A stretch of DNA of 64,000 bases. Source: a virus. Below the pieces are notes generated by a model. The model made no database searches, was not told the origin of the DNA, and was given only the letters and a program-made list of their open reading frames with translations. The stretch covers positions 62,001 to 126,000 of the IMG/VR virus record IMGVR_UViG_3300005613_000006; one strand, written 5' to 3'. Both the position numbers and the translations under genes were made by a program. This document shows positions 25,952 through 35,414 of this stretch, piece by piece; the stretch's first letter is position 1; each line of letters starts with the position of its first letter.

Positions 25952-26974
25952 CTAACTCCCTGGATTTTGGTAATGCCCAATCTCGAACCCTGGATGGGTG
26001 TCTTCTTCCATTACCTTATCTATTCCTTGCGTCAACAACTTCTGATGTAAGTAGGAACAGATGGTGTGAGGTTGCCCAGTTCTGTTATTCAACTTGGTTG
26101 GGCTATATGCTTTCTTTCCGTAATAACACACGCGGTTGCAGAACCACCTATCGGTACGTTTCAGTGCAGGCCGCATCATGTTAGCAATAATGTCGAATCG
26201 TTTGTGCAACATGTCCAACGTGTACTTGCGGTCTTCTTCACTAAAAGCCATTGTGAAGGGACCACCATCCCTGACAAAGTGGATGGTCATTAACGTCTGC
26301 ATGTCTGGATACATGGTCTCAGCGGCATAGTTGTACATGAGCAACTGTGGGTCTTTGGTTAACTTCCAGAAGTCTTTTCTTTCTCCTGTCGCCCAGTCTT
26401 TCCGTTGACCACTCTTCCAGTCAATGATTTCGTAACGATGGTCGTCAAGTTTGGTAACAAGGTCAATCGTGCCCTTGATACATAGCTGCCCGTCTAGTGT
26501 TTTTCCGTTTGGCAAAGCAAAGTTGTAGTATGCCCACGGTTCTTCAATCGGTATGTTGAAGTGTGGCTCGGCAGCTATTACGTGAAGGTTGCGAGGGTCG
26601 AACATTTCCTCTCGGACAACATTTCCAACCCACTCTGTACAATCTCTTTTGTCGCGAGGATACCATTTGTGGGGCGACTTACCCACGTAATGGTCGTATG
26701 CTTTATCTATGAGGTACTGTACGTAACTAGCTCCGTACATGTACTCATGGTCCACTTTCATAGTTCCAAAAGTGTCATCCTTGAACGACTTTGTGCCCTT
26801 CTGATGGCACAACTTGGCATTCGCTAAACACTCGAATACCTTGTGAACTATCGTTCCCATTTCAGCCCTTTTGCCAGTCACAGCCGGTAATCCCAACACA
26901 TAGGTCAGGAAATACTGCATCTGGCAAATGCTGAACCCATTGTAGCTTGAGCTACGAAAGTAAGGTATTATCAT
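25952..26974 (-). CDS. Cas4/RecB-like PD-(D/E)XK nuclease with likely Fe-S cluster
   Basis: A 340-residue nuclease. GTIVHKVFE near residue 41 supplies the motif His, IKGTIDLV the metal-binding Asp, and YEIIDWKSGQRK the D-x-K catalytic residues, all in RecB-nuclease order. One Cys lies near residue 17 (CQMQYF) and three follow near the end (CNRVCYYG and CSYLHQ), the arrangement that holds a 4Fe-4S cluster in Cas4 and AddB. It probably processes DNA ends during phage recombination together with RecA. There are no cas genes nearby, so a CRISPR role is unlikely. Confidence 0.8.
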   Translation of the reverse strand: MIIPYFRSSSYNGFSICQMQYFLTYVLGLPAVTGKRAEMGTIVHKVFECLANAKLCHQKGTKSFKDDTFGTMKVDHEYMYGASYVQYLIDKAYDHYVGKSPHKWYPRDKRDCTEWVGNVVREEMFDPRNLHVIAAEPHFNIPIEEPWAYYNFALPNGKTLDGQLCIKGTIDLVTKLDDHRYEIIDWKSGQRKDWATGERKDFWKLTKDPQLLMYNYAAETMYPDMQTLMTIHFVRDGGPFTMAFSEEDRKYTLDMLHKRFDIIANMMRPALKRTDRWFCNRVCYYGKKAYSPTKLNNRTGQPHTICSYLHQKLLTQGIDKVMEEDTHPGFEIGHYQNPGS

Positions 26975-27846
26975 TTGGTTGCCACATTAAGGGACTCTTC
27001 TCCTACTGTTACGAAACCCCACTCTTCTAGCTTCTCCGCAACTGCGCGGTTCTGCTCTGGGATGCTCATTTCGCGATTGTCAATCACGGCATCGAAGTCT
27101 TCAAGTGGAAAATCGTCCAAAGCGGTCTCACTCTCATGTTCATCCTCGCCCGCCATCGGTGCCCGCAAGAATCGAATCATCTTGCCACCGGCAGCTTGAA
27201 TACCCACAACCTCGTTGGGGAATCGGCAGTCTGTCACCACGGCCAAGGCTGGCATGGTCTTGCGAATCTCGCGAATCAGCGAGTCAACCCAACAGTTTCC
27301 ATACAGGCGACGGCATACATTGGTGCCAAACATTTGCATGACTTGTCGGGCGGTCATAAAGCCCGGCTCATGGTAAGTGAGAACAAAGTTCTCGTCGGTG
27401 TACGTATTGGGCACTTCTTCGACAAGGTGGTTGATTTCATGGGTCACGTCGTTGAACAAATACTCGTTCGTCATAACCCCAGGAAAATCTTCCCATCTGA
27501 TTTTGGTTAGGCTGTCCTTGTCCTCATTGCGACCGTAACACTGTGGATAGGTCAACCCCAACACATTGATGAGGAATTGCTTCAACGCATCAGCATTGCT
27601 GTACAACCGCAGGGCAAAGCCGATAGACTCGTTAAGCCACGCCTTCGTCTTCTCACTCTCGGGGTTAATCATGGCTTCTTGGAGCCCATGTTCCTCATCA
27701 TAGGCCGGTACTTCCAACTCACCCTTGGTGTTAATCTTCATCCACTCGATGAGGTCGAGGGACTTCATTACGTTACCCAGAATGAAGTTCGCAGAAGTAT
27801 TCTTTCCCGACATTTTTTTGCCGGAAAATCCTAATATTTGAGTCAT
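26971..27846 (-). CDS. Deoxynucleoside monophosphate kinase (phage type)
   Basis: A 291-residue P-loop kinase. GFSGKKMSGKNT near residue 6 is the Walker A loop, MTARQVMQMFGTNVCRRLYG near 175 is the lid-like segment seen in phage dNMP kinases, and VVTDCRFPNEV near 215 is the substrate-binding stretch. It phosphorylates dNMPs for dNTP supply, fitting the ThyX, dCMP deaminase and ribonucleotide reductase genes nearby. Its start codon is fused to the stop of the upstream LAGLIDADG gene (TAATG). Confidence 0.85.
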   Translation of the reverse strand: MTQILGFSGKKMSGKNTSANFILGNVMKSLDLIEWMKINTKGELEVPAYDEEHGLQEAMINPESEKTKAWLNESIGFALRLYSNADALKQFLINVLGLTYPQCYGRNEDKDSLTKIRWEDFPGVMTNEYLFNDVTHEINHLVEEVPNTYTDENFVLTYHEPGFMTARQVMQMFGTNVCRRLYGNCWVDSLIREIRKTMPALAVVTDCRFPNEVVGIQAAGGKMIRFLRAPMAGEDEHESETALDDFPLEDFDAVIDNREMSIPEQNRAVAEKLEEWGFVTVGEESLNVATK

Positions 27847-28658
27847 TACATCATCTCCTCAAAAATTTTCTTTTTACGGTTTAGAGACCAACATTTACCA
27901 TCATACAATAGATGATATATTTCTAAGATTTTTTTACGACTACATACATACCACACATGCCAACTATTACTTTTGATTATATTTCCATATTGCTGCATAC
28001 TACAGTAGTTTCTAAGTTTGTCTAATGTTAAATATTGTTTTGCAACAATGTGCCACTTATAGTCTCGGCAAAAATACTTACCTCTGGTTCTTGTGTATGT
28101 GGCCACACATCCATCTCCATCAAACACACCTAATAAAAAATATTTCCTGAACCGTTTTGGTATTGTGGGTATCGTTGTTAAATATGTTTTTCTTGGTTTA
28201 ATACCCACATTAACTAATGCAGTTATCATGTGTTTGGAATCTATGGTAAACCAGCATGAATGATATTTACTACTCACTTGTTTTTTTATAATGGGTAAAT
28301 TGCCACCAAGTTCTAAATTGATAAAATCCAAAACACATTTATCTTTTTGAGATAAGCCAATGGTTAGTCTATATTTACCATCTTTCAGATAGATATTTCC
28401 ATCTGCAAAAATAAAGCCAACTATATATGCCTTGTTTGGTGTATCTATGGTATCAAAGTAGTGATGATTAAATGTATATTTATACTTGCGTTGATACTGG
28501 CCCTTGGGTTTATGAAGTAATGGAATATGGTGTAACTTAGCAAGATATTCTACTTGTTTAACCGTTAAATTTAGGTTGGTTGCTATGTCTTGTCGGAAAT
28601 CATGCTGGGCGCGGTCCACGATGTACTGGATTTGTTGTTCTGAAAATTTGTGATGCAT
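27846..28658 (-). CDS. Stand-alone LAGLIDADG homing endonuclease
   Basis: A 270-residue protein starting MHHKFSEQQ. An HTH at about 5-50 (DIATNLNLTVKQVEYLAKLH) precedes two LAGLIDADG helices: YIVGFIFADGNI (about 79-90) and FLLGVFDGDGCV (about 175-186), each ending in the catalytic acidic residue. It is strikingly AT-rich next to the genes on either side. It has its own GGTGTATAAT promoter, and its stop overlaps the dNMP kinase start by one base. No intron sequence is apparent around it. Confidence 0.85.
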   Translation of the reverse strand: MHHKFSEQQIQYIVDRAQHDFRQDIATNLNLTVKQVEYLAKLHHIPLLHKPKGQYQRKYKYTFNHHYFDTIDTPNKAYIVGFIFADGNIYLKDGKYRLTIGLSQKDKCVLDFINLELGGNLPIIKKQVSSKYHSCWFTIDSKHMITALVNVGIKPRKTYLTTIPTIPKRFRKYFLLGVFDGDGCVATYTRTRGKYFCRDYKWHIVAKQYLTLDKLRNYCSMQQYGNIIKSNSWHVWYVCSRKKILEIYHLLYDGKCWSLNRKKKIFEEMM

Positions 28659-28691
28659 AATATGTCTCCTGGAATAAGTTTGCCACATAGT

Positions 28692-28701
28692 ATTATACAC
28701 C
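28692..28701 (-). promoter_or_regulatory. GGTGTATAAT promoter of the LAGLIDADG gene
   Basis: TTTTGGTGTATAAT on the minus strand, about 34 bp before the ATG at 28658. It lies in the short gap after the primase gene. Confidence 0.7.
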
Positions 28702-28707
28702 AAAATC

Positions 28708-29820
28708 CTACTTTATACTCCTCACAAAATCGTGTAATGGCCCTACGTCCATTGCTCCTGTGTCTTTAGCTGGTAGCTCAGGAATGAATAGCTCGTATTG
28801 CCGATGTAGTTTTTCTTGCCAATCTTTCTTGGCTTTTTGGCCCGCTTCGTCGTTATCCGCGAGTATGATAATAGAAAGGTACGACCCGAGGCGGCGTAGC
28901 GCCACCAGTTGTTCCTCTGTTAATTCCGTTCCAAAAACCGCCAACGCATAATGGATTCCAGCCATTTCTAACTTCCACACGTCGCCCGGCCCCTCCACTA
29001 GAATGATGGTGCCTTCTTGGAAAATATGCTGCTTGGCAAACCAAGTATTGTAGAGATAGTGACTGCGATTGAAGCCATCGTTGTTCTTCCACTTTCCAGC
29101 GTTGATGATTCCTGCAATGTCAGTGGGACACGGTTCATCCGGCATGTGATACAAGTTGCACTTGGGGCACTTGTCAAACATGGTGCGGGCGGTGAAGCCG
29201 ATGATTTTGGTGTACAAATCATCATAGATGGGCACGACGATTCTTTTACTCTTGTAATGAAATCCCACATCGTACTTATCCAAAACCTCTTTCGAGTACC
29301 CTCTGTTCACATAGTATGGGGCTGGTATGTCCAGGCCCTCTCGTATTTTTACCCTGTCCCATTCGGTGTCAACCGGCGTCGGTGCCAGTCTCAGCTTATT
29401 CATCAAGGTCGTTTGTTTGCGTCGTTCGACTTCCGCATCTTCTGGGCGAGGAACATCCAACAGGCTATCATATCCCAGAAATGTCGCCACCCAGTCAATC
29501 GCTTCGGTCCACGGTATCTCTTGGCCACGCTGCCTCGACAACACGCCCCACACGAACCCGAATAGCGTTTTCTTCCACTTCTTCTCACAGTGGTGTGTCC
29601 TACATTTCCAGTGCCCACGCACTTCATCCCCATCTGGATACAAGTTCCAAGCCGTGGGGTTGTCTCCTCCATGTACAGGACACGGCCCACACACGAAACG
29701 ACGAGACTTGCTGTACTCTACACCTAACTCAAACAACAACTCTTCGATGTTGTCACAAGCTATGTTAGCGAGTTCATTCAGCCTCGGGTAATCCCTGTAC
29801 TTCTCCAGGGGGAGTTTCAT
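28708..29820 (-). CDS. dnaG: DnaG-like primase (zinc-binding plus TOPRIM)
   Basis: About 370 residues from MKLPLEKYRD; an in-frame start 24 bases earlier is possible. A CPVHGGD...CRTHHC zinc-binding module lies near the N terminus. The TOPRIM core has ILVEGPGDVWKLEMAG and IIILADNDEAGQKAKKDW, with the catalytic acidic residues in EGPGD and DNDE. A second Cys pair (CPKCNLYH...PCP) lies in the middle. It makes RNA primers for the phage fork. Its 5' end overlaps the helicase gene. Confidence 0.88.
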   Translation of the reverse strand: MKLPLEKYRDYPRLNELANIACDNIEELLFELGVEYSKSRRFVCGPCPVHGGDNPTAWNLYPDGDEVRGHWKCRTHHCEKKWKKTLFGFVWGVLSRQRGQEIPWTEAIDWVATFLGYDSLLDVPRPEDAEVERRKQTTLMNKLRLAPTPVDTEWDRVKIREGLDIPAPYYVNRGYSKEVLDKYDVGFHYKSKRIVVPIYDDLYTKIIGFTARTMFDKCPKCNLYHMPDEPCPTDIAGIINAGKWKNNDGFNRSHYLYNTWFAKQHIFQEGTIILVEGPGDVWKLEMAGIHYALAVFGTELTEEQLVALRRLGSYLSIIILADNDEAGQKAKKDWQEKLHRQYELFIPELPAKDTGAMDVGPLHDFVRSIK

Positions 29821-31300
29821 TGTCATCATCCTTTGGTGGTTCAAACGGAACGTCTTGGGAGTCGTCTACTGCTCTCTGTTGAGCTAATCGTTTCAAGTTG
29901 CTGCGTGTGTCTCCCTCGTATACCTTCCCGAATTTCCCCTCAAAGAAAATGTTGATGTAGTCCCCACGTTGCATTCCTCCTCCATGTCGGGCTTTAACCA
30001 CAACCATCTTGCGATTGCCGTGGTGTAATCCCATGTCGGCAATCTCTTCATCGCTCTTGCATTTGAAAATGGCACAGTTGGTTACCAACCACAAGAGTCG
30101 GTCGCTGCCAGCAATCACTCCAGAATGTTCACCGTCGATACCATCACGGTTCAGTTGTGTGAATGCTCCAATGGAAATGTCGTGACGTACCGCAAAGTTG
30201 TGCAACGCGGTAATCATAAATCCAAGTTGTTGGTATTCGGCAAGGTTACCGTGTAGCTTCATGCCATCCATCAGTTTCAGATAATCATAGATGATAACGC
30301 ACGGTAGGCGGTTACCGTCTTCGTCAAAACCCACGTTCTTCTTAATCCACCGTCGCATAACGGCAATCGAGTCCTCAAAGCTGCGGCCAGATATATTCAG
30401 GTAGTGATATGGAATGTTTTCCAAGTCCTCCTGTGCTTCTCTGACCTTCTGTCTCTTTGAATCGCTGAAAGAATACTTGCCGGTCTCCACTTCATTGATG
30501 GTAACACGACCACCACTCCCGTAGACCAGATTGGGAATAAGGCGCGCCCAATGGTCTTCATCGGCCATTTCCGTATCCAGTTGTAGGACTGGAATACCCA
30601 GTTTCTTCGCAATGTGCAAAGCGATGTTGTCAGCCACCATCGTTTTGCCCACTCCCATTCGAGCCCCTATAAGGGATACTGTCTTACGTCGCCAACCCCC
30701 ACCAATAGCTGCATCGTACAATGGAAAGCCGGTACTGATGCCAACCATTTCGACCGGATGCGCTTCTATGTGGTCGAGAAAGTCATTCAGACCGTCGCTA
30801 ATTGGGTGTGGGTCTCGACTATCCACGTCCTGCAACAACAGCGTGAAGTCCAGCACGGCGTTCTCCGCAATCCCGATAATCTCTTCGATAGGTTCGCGGC
30901 CACTTATTTCCTCAAGGCTAATGCCAGCCTGTCGAAGTTGTTCGTGCATCAGGCGAGCAACGTGCAACTTGCGAATCTGCCCAGCCCACACCCTTACATT
31001 CTCCACATTGATTACGTTCTCGGCAAACAGGCCACGCAAGTGACGCTGTTCCTCTGGTTTCTCGAATAGGCTTGTGTATCCCAGATGCTCCGCTGCCGAT
31101 ATGACAGACGCAGCATCTATCGTTGACAAGTTCTTCTCTTCGTATAGGTATTTGAAACAGTTGTACAACGCCTGATTGGTTGTATCTGTAAACGTGTCTG
31201 CCTGTAGGAAATCAGCCACGTCTAAATAAGCATCTTCACCACAGTGGAAAAGACCGCTGAGTACAGCGAATTCCGACTTCAAATCCGTCAACCTATTCAT
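29774..31300 (-). CDS. dnaB: DnaB-like replicative helicase
   Basis: A 508-residue RecA-fold helicase. It has an N-terminal helical domain (about 1-170), then GISTGFPLYDAAIGGGWRRK, Walker A SLIGARMGVGKT near 213, LQLDTEMADEDHWARL, and Walker B CVIIYDYLKLM near 340. FTQLNRDG and ARHGGGMQ follow in DnaB order. It unwinds DNA at the fork. The acidic C-terminal tail (PPKDDDNETPPGE) extends past the core. It is coupled to the primase. Confidence 0.92.
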   Translation of the reverse strand: MNRLTDLKSEFAVLSGLFHCGEDAYLDVADFLQADTFTDTTNQALYNCFKYLYEEKNLSTIDAASVISAAEHLGYTSLFEKPEEQRHLRGLFAENVINVENVRVWAGQIRKLHVARLMHEQLRQAGISLEEISGREPIEEIIGIAENAVLDFTLLLQDVDSRDPHPISDGLNDFLDHIEAHPVEMVGISTGFPLYDAAIGGGWRRKTVSLIGARMGVGKTMVADNIALHIAKKLGIPVLQLDTEMADEDHWARLIPNLVYGSGGRVTINEVETGKYSFSDSKRQKVREAQEDLENIPYHYLNISGRSFEDSIAVMRRWIKKNVGFDEDGNRLPCVIIYDYLKLMDGMKLHGNLAEYQQLGFMITALHNFAVRHDISIGAFTQLNRDGIDGEHSGVIAGSDRLLWLVTNCAIFKCKSDEEIADMGLHHGNRKMVVVKARHGGGMQRGDYINIFFEGKFGKVYEGDTRSNLKRLAQQRAVDDSQDVPFEPPKDDDNETPPGEVQGLPEAE

Positions 31301-31303
31301 CCA

Positions 31304-32062
31304 CTAATCCCTTCCAGCTTTGCCACCCTTCGCGCAACAATCGTTACACTTATACCTGTTGTACTCAGGATTGCGGTTGTATCCTGTTGCCAATGAGGCG
31401 GCGATTTTCTCTTTCTTTCCACACCCTTTACAGGTTACACTAACTTTCTTGCTGGTGTCGGGCGCTTCGCTATCGCTGCTACGGCCCGTTGCCACCTGGA
31501 CGCCTAGTGGTTTACCCTTCTCGTCGTGAGTATGTTTTGTCACGTCTTGACGAGAGAACGCACGGCGGTCGTCCTTAAATTTGTTCTTCCGCTTCCCTTG
31601 CTTGGGCTTGCGGAACGGCTCTCGTTTGCACTTCTCTCCTAGTTCTTCATTGCTTCCCTTGAGTGCATCGTTGGTGCCATCGCCCTTGGTCCTAACAACA
31701 CAATCCGCAAACTCTTCGGGAATCTCTTCTTCCTCTACTTCGTTCCCTGGTTCCAAGTCCTCTTCATCATATTCAATGTCGTGTATCAGTTGAATACCGT
31801 GTGCCGCATTAGACCCTTCTTCCTCTTCCTCTTCTTCTTCCGGCTGTCGCAACTCGGGCGGTAGCTGCATTCCTGGCAATCCATCGGCGGCAACAGGCGT
31901 CGGCTGGATTGGTAACTCAATGTCTATATCCATGTCGGCCAACAACTGCGCCTCTGTCTTCGGTGGCGACAGTGGCTTTCCTGTAATCGCCGTATACACC
32001 TTGCAGACTGCCTCCCAGTCCTGCTGTTCTACAGCTATCTTTAACACATCTGGTAGTTTCAT
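31304..32062 (-). CDS. Hypothetical acidic protein with C-terminal zinc ribbon
   Basis: A 252-residue protein. A short helical N terminus is followed by long acidic low-complexity stretches (Glu runs at about 75-120), a basic linker (KPKQGKRKNKFKDDRR) and a zinc ribbon (CKGCGKKE...CNDCC) at the end. It lies between the DnaB helicase and another unknown gene, so a helicase-loading or DNA-bridging role is possible but unproven. Confidence 0.5.
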   Translation of the reverse strand: MKLPDVLKIAVEQQDWEAVCKVYTAITGKPLSPPKTEAQLLADMDIDIELPIQPTPVAADGLPGMQLPPELRQPEEEEEEEEGSNAAHGIQLIHDIEYDEEDLEPGNEVEEEEIPEEFADCVVRTKGDGTNDALKGSNEELGEKCKREPFRKPKQGKRKNKFKDDRRAFSRQDVTKHTHDEKGKPLGVQVATGRSSDSEAPDTSKKVSVTCKGCGKKEKIAASLATGYNRNPEYNRYKCNDCCAKGGKAGRD

Positions 32063-32568
32063 GTTCTCGCTCCCTTCGCTCTCTGCAACGCTATGAATGA
32101 TTCGGACAACGAACGTAGCTGCTGTGGGACAAACGACAAAAGGTCAAGCCGTAGTCGCGTGTCCATTAGTGCTTGTTGAAACTTCATCGCTACGTCGTCG
32201 CCCTTGATTGCTGCTGCTCTCTTGTGTTCTTTGGACATAAACTGACTGTACTGTTCTACGGTGCTTGCAACACAAAAGTCAATGGATTCCTTGCACCAGT
32301 TGAGCCGGGCGGTCAGTCTGCCAATTTCTAATTGTATGTGGAGAGCGGATTGGTTGAGGATGGCCGAGGCTTCCCCGCACTCTTCTTGGTTTAGCTTACG
32401 TATTTGGGCAGGCGTCATGTTAATGAAGCGCTCTACCTCGTTCTGAACCGAAGGGTATCCCAACCCAACTTTTCGATGGTACTCGGTGAAAATTTCATCA
32501 AGCTCCTTCAACCTCTGTTCCACCTTCGACCGATTCTTCTCCCTCGATTCGTCGCTGCCACTCATCAT
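32059..32568 (-). CDS. Hypothetical coiled-coil protein
   Basis: A 169-residue, almost wholly helical, charged protein (KVEQRLKELDEIFTEYHRKV, QEECGEASAILNQSALHIQ). It overlaps the acidic protein by 4 bases and the Vsr-like gene by about 70 bases. Its position between replication genes suggests an accessory replication role. No family is recognised. Confidence 0.5.
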   Translation of the reverse strand: MMSGSDESREKNRSKVEQRLKELDEIFTEYHRKVGLGYPSVQNEVERFINMTPAQIRKLNQEECGEASAILNQSALHIQLEIGRLTARLNWCKESIDFCVASTVEQYSQFMSKEHKRAAAIKGDDVAMKFQQALMDTRLRLDLLSFVPQQLRSLSESFIALQRAKGART

Positions 32569-32935
32569 CGTCCTCCGTATATGGAAGGTGTACTATCTCT
32601 ATGTTGTTGGCCTCGCACCACGCCACTTTGCGGCGGTCATTGGCCTGGGCTCGCTTGAATTCAGCTATGGTGTGATGGAAGTGGGCAACAAACTCAGTGT
32701 GTTGTCTTCCCTGTACTTCAATCACCAATTCTCTCAGCGGTAGATAGAAGTCTATCGTCAGGTTCTCACTTGGCAGCGGAACCTCTTCCAAGATTCGCTG
32801 TGTCGGATACAGGCTTCGCAGCAACTCGCGGCATCGCAAGTGCAACTCTGAACGAGGCCGCTTGTCGTTGAAGTCCACCTGATGGCCAGATGGTGGCCAG
32901 TTGTGGGTGTAGCCGTTCTTATCAGTTACTTTCAC
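32498..32935 (-). CDS. Vsr/EDxHD-like endonuclease
   Basis: A 145-residue protein carrying only the nuclease domain. LTIDFYLPLRELVIEVQGRQ has the Asp and the catalytic Glu in place, and AQANDRRKVAWCEANNIEIV supplies the Asp and basic residues of the last motif. Unlike the copy at 20874, the active-site Glu is kept. The acidic tail is unusual. Such genes can be homing endonucleases or repair nucleases. It is embedded in the operon without its own promoter. Confidence 0.65.
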   Translation of the reverse strand: MKVTDKNGYTHNWPPSGHQVDFNDKRPRSELHLRCRELLRSLYPTQRILEEVPLPSENLTIDFYLPLRELVIEVQGRQHTEFVAHFHHTIAEFKRAQANDRRKVAWCEANNIEIVHLPYTEDDDEWQRRIEGEESVEGGTEVEGA

Positions 32936-33321
32936 TGTATCACCTTCACAAAGACTTTCAACCCTTCTTTCTTGGCAAAGTTAATCATGGCCTTGGTGCC
33001 TTTCGACTTCCCGTCCCAAACTGCTACGAGTGCGTCAGCGTGTTTCTCCATCTTCCAGTTGCGTTGCATACCGGCCTTGGCATTGTAGGCACCATAACTG
33101 TTGTACTTGACTAGAGCGCCGGGAACACTAATGTCTTCCCAATCGGCAGGAAACTCTGCAACCGAAACTCCAATCTCTGCGGCATAATCTTCACCCAGAC
33201 TATCCACCCCCCTGGCTTTGCCAGACACAACCTCGGTGAACTCAAACTGTGACTCCACACACGCGGCCTTGACCACTTCGTAGTCCGTAATCCCACGGCT
33301 ACCAGCGATAATCACTTTCAT
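32932..33321 (-). CDS. SLOG-superfamily (DUF2493-like) protein
   Basis: A 129-residue Rossmann-like protein. KVIIAGSRGITDYEVV at the start and VSGKARGVDSLGEDYAAEIG are the two nucleotide-binding stretches of the YspA/DUF2493 family, and ADALVAVWDGKSKGTKAMI the third. Members bind nucleotide-derived ligands and appear often in phages with unknown purpose. It overlaps the Vsr-like gene by 4 bases and lies just after RecA. Confidence 0.75.
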   Translation of the reverse strand: MKVIIAGSRGITDYEVVKAACVESQFEFTEVVSGKARGVDSLGEDYAAEIGVSVAEFPADWEDISVPGALVKYNSYGAYNAKAGMQRNWKMEKHADALVAVWDGKSKGTKAMINFAKKEGLKVFVKVIQ

Positions 33322-33323
33322 GG

Positions 33324-35414
33324 CTACGCCCCCATCATCTGATGCAAAGCATCTTCTAAGTGTTTGAACTCTTCGGGATTCTCACGAAGCCGGTTGGTCA
33401 GGTTCTCTTTGCCCTGTACCTGATAGGGCCTCAGACTATCCTTGTCCTCAAAATCTAGGTCCAAAACGTCTGCCATGAAGTTCAACCTGAACCATGCGCC
33501 ACGTTGTTCGATGAATCCAAAGTCAATTCCAATGTCCACAATCTCCTGCAATTCGTCAATACCAATTCCATACCGGATAATCGACGTGGTTTTCTGCCCA
33601 GGAGCAGCGTTCAAAGCCGTGGACGTGGTAATCCAGTCTACCGTTTGTCCGATAACCGGCCCTTCTTCTCCACCCTCATGGATGAACTTGAAACTCTTGC
33701 ATTCAAGCCCAACATCACAAGCATACTGAATCTTGCGGCCACCGCTGGCAATCTTCCACTTGCCCATGCCGCTGACGTTGGAAATGAAATGTTGGATTCC
33801 CACAAGGATTATGTCATTGATTGGAATAACATTGCTCAAACGCTTGCAGAACTTGGCCATGAGGATTGCTCCACTTGCCCGGTCCATTTCTCCTAATTCC
33901 AATTCCATTTCCTTGTCGGTTGCCAACTGCGAAATCGAATCAATGACAATCACAGCACCAGGGACATTGTGTATGGTATGTTCTGCCGCCGTAAGGAACT
34001 CTCTAGCAGTAAGGATGCGAGTCTTGCCATTCTCGTCCTTGTAGGACCGCACGATGTTTAGTTTATCCAGGTCGAGACCCTTAATACCCCTCAAGTCCCG
34101 CGTCTTTATTCTTCCTTCTACATTCAAAAAGTAGGTAGGTCTGCCTACTGCTTGTGCCTTTGCCAATATGTGTAGGGAGGTAACCGTGTTGTGTGTAATT
34201 ACATGATTATCAGTTATGTATAGATGGTCTGGATGGTCAACTTGAATACATACTGCCTTTTTTTTGCCCAGATATGTAACCTTTACTATTTTGCGAGTAA
34301 TATCACTTTTTTTTCTGCGTTTGCATCGTTTTAATTTTTCAGGATGACGAAATAAAACACTAGTATCATTGATTCTAATGTGGCATCTATAAGACTGAAA
34401 TTGTTTTCCGTTACAAGTAGTGTGACGAAGCACAATCTTACATAATCCTCCTATAGATTGTATAAGCTGCTTGAAATCATTGGCCAAGTTTTCTGATGCA
34501 GTTGTTAGAGAACAGTGACCTCTCTTACTTATTGTGCCATCTGTATCCATCAATCCCTGTATAAGTGCCACTCTTACATTATATGAATTGTATAGATACG
34601 ATTTTGGAATAAACTTCTTATGAGAATTACAGCCCAACAATGCTAATCCGTCTAACTTATCTGCATAAATGTTGCGTTGTCCATTACAACGTAAATCATA
34701 ATCTTTTACTGAATTAGCCTGTAGTTTGAGGAAGAATCCTGGCTCCAATTCAGCTTCAAAGTTTTTCAGCACTGCGTTATTGGTATTGGTAAAAGTGATG
34801 TTTCTTCTGGTTATTCCGCCATCACCCAATAGTAGTCCTAACAAATATGGAGATATTGGAATGTGTTGCGAGTGATAACATGTATAATCTGGTAACGGTA
34901 CTTGCCACTTGGGTCTATCGCTGTAAAACAAATCATCCATGAAATCTGACAGTTGCAGGACTTCATATTCATGTCGTTGTTGTGCCTTAACCTTCCACAA
35001 GTGTTCGTTACATGACCGCACCACATCGCCATTATCAAACTCAATTTCATATATTGGTTTGACTCCCTGTGGAAAAATCCTTGTCACTTGCGCGCTGCTA
35101 CTATCTGGTGTGCATACTACATCACCGGCTTTAATATCCCCAATGCGTTTAGGCCCATTGGGTGTATGGATAATAGAATCTATGTCTTGGCATTTACCAC
35201 ACTTGGGGTCTCCCGCAATCGTTACTACGCTGCCGCCTGGAATACCTCCCCCAAGCACCAAGTCTAGTTTAGGGCTAACGTGTACGAGGTCGTGCTGTGC
35301 ATCTTCCAGTTGTGCCCCGGTGATAAACGCCCCTGCTCCCAACTTCTTGATTAAGTCCTGACTAGTTTGTGGTCTCTTTGGTTTCTCTTTGCTCTCTTGT
35401 TTCTTCTTGGCCAT
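33324..35414 (-). CDS. recA: RecA-like recombinase interrupted by an intein
   Basis: The precursor is 696 residues from ATG; a TTG two codons earlier is less likely. The exteins (361 residues together) form a RecA/UvsX-type strand-exchange ATPase. LVLGGGIPGGSVVTIAGDPK begins the core and GDPKCGK is the Walker A loop at about 68-74. The intein (335 residues, own entry) follows that Lys, and the P-loop Thr is the first residue after it. GAVIVIDSISQLATD is Walker B, and GIQHFISNV with ASGGRKIQYACDV follow as the DNA-binding loops. ATPase activity therefore requires splicing. The gene lies in the recombination module. Confidence 0.9.
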   Translation of the reverse strand: MAKKKQESKEKPKRPQTSQDLIKKLGAGAFITGAQLEDAQHDLVHVSPKLDLVLGGGIPGGSVVTIAGDPKCGKCQDIDSIIHTPNGPKRIGDIKAGDVVCTPDSSSAQVTRIFPQGVKPIYEIEFDNGDVVRSCNEHLWKVKAQQRHEYEVLQLSDFMDDLFYSDRPKWQVPLPDYTCYHSQHIPISPYLLGLLLGDGGITRRNITFTNTNNAVLKNFEAELEPGFFLKLQANSVKDYDLRCNGQRNIYADKLDGLALLGCNSHKKFIPKSYLYNSYNVRVALIQGLMDTDGTISKRGHCSLTTASENLANDFKQLIQSIGGLCKIVLRHTTCNGKQFQSYRCHIRINDTSVLFRHPEKLKRCKRRKKSDITRKIVKVTYLGKKKAVCIQVDHPDHLYITDNHVITHNTVTSLHILAKAQAVGRPTYFLNVEGRIKTRDLRGIKGLDLDKLNIVRSYKDENGKTRILTAREFLTAAEHTIHNVPGAVIVIDSISQLATDKEMELELGEMDRASGAILMAKFCKRLSNVIPINDIILVGIQHFISNVSGMGKWKIASGGRKIQYACDVGLECKSFKFIHEGGEEGPVIGQTVDWITTSTALNAAPGQKTTSIIRYGIGIDELQEIVDIGIDFGFIEQRGAWFRLNFMADVLDLDFEDKDSLRPYQVQGKENLTNRLRENPEEFKHLEDALHQMMGA
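34188..35192 (-). mobile_element. Intein with LAGLIDADG endonuclease inside the RecA P-loop
   Basis: 335 residues, starting at Cys (CQDIDSII) and ending VITHN, followed by extein Thr. That gives Cys1, the penultimate His-Asn, and Thr as the +1 nucleophile, all needed for splicing. Block A-like and B-like sequences frame two LAGLIDADG helices (YLLGLLLGDGGI and LIQGLMDTDGTI). The DNA is AT-rich compared with the exteins. The insertion point, after the invariant Lys of GKT, is a conserved and essential site, so loss without precise excision would kill RecA. Confidence 0.92.
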
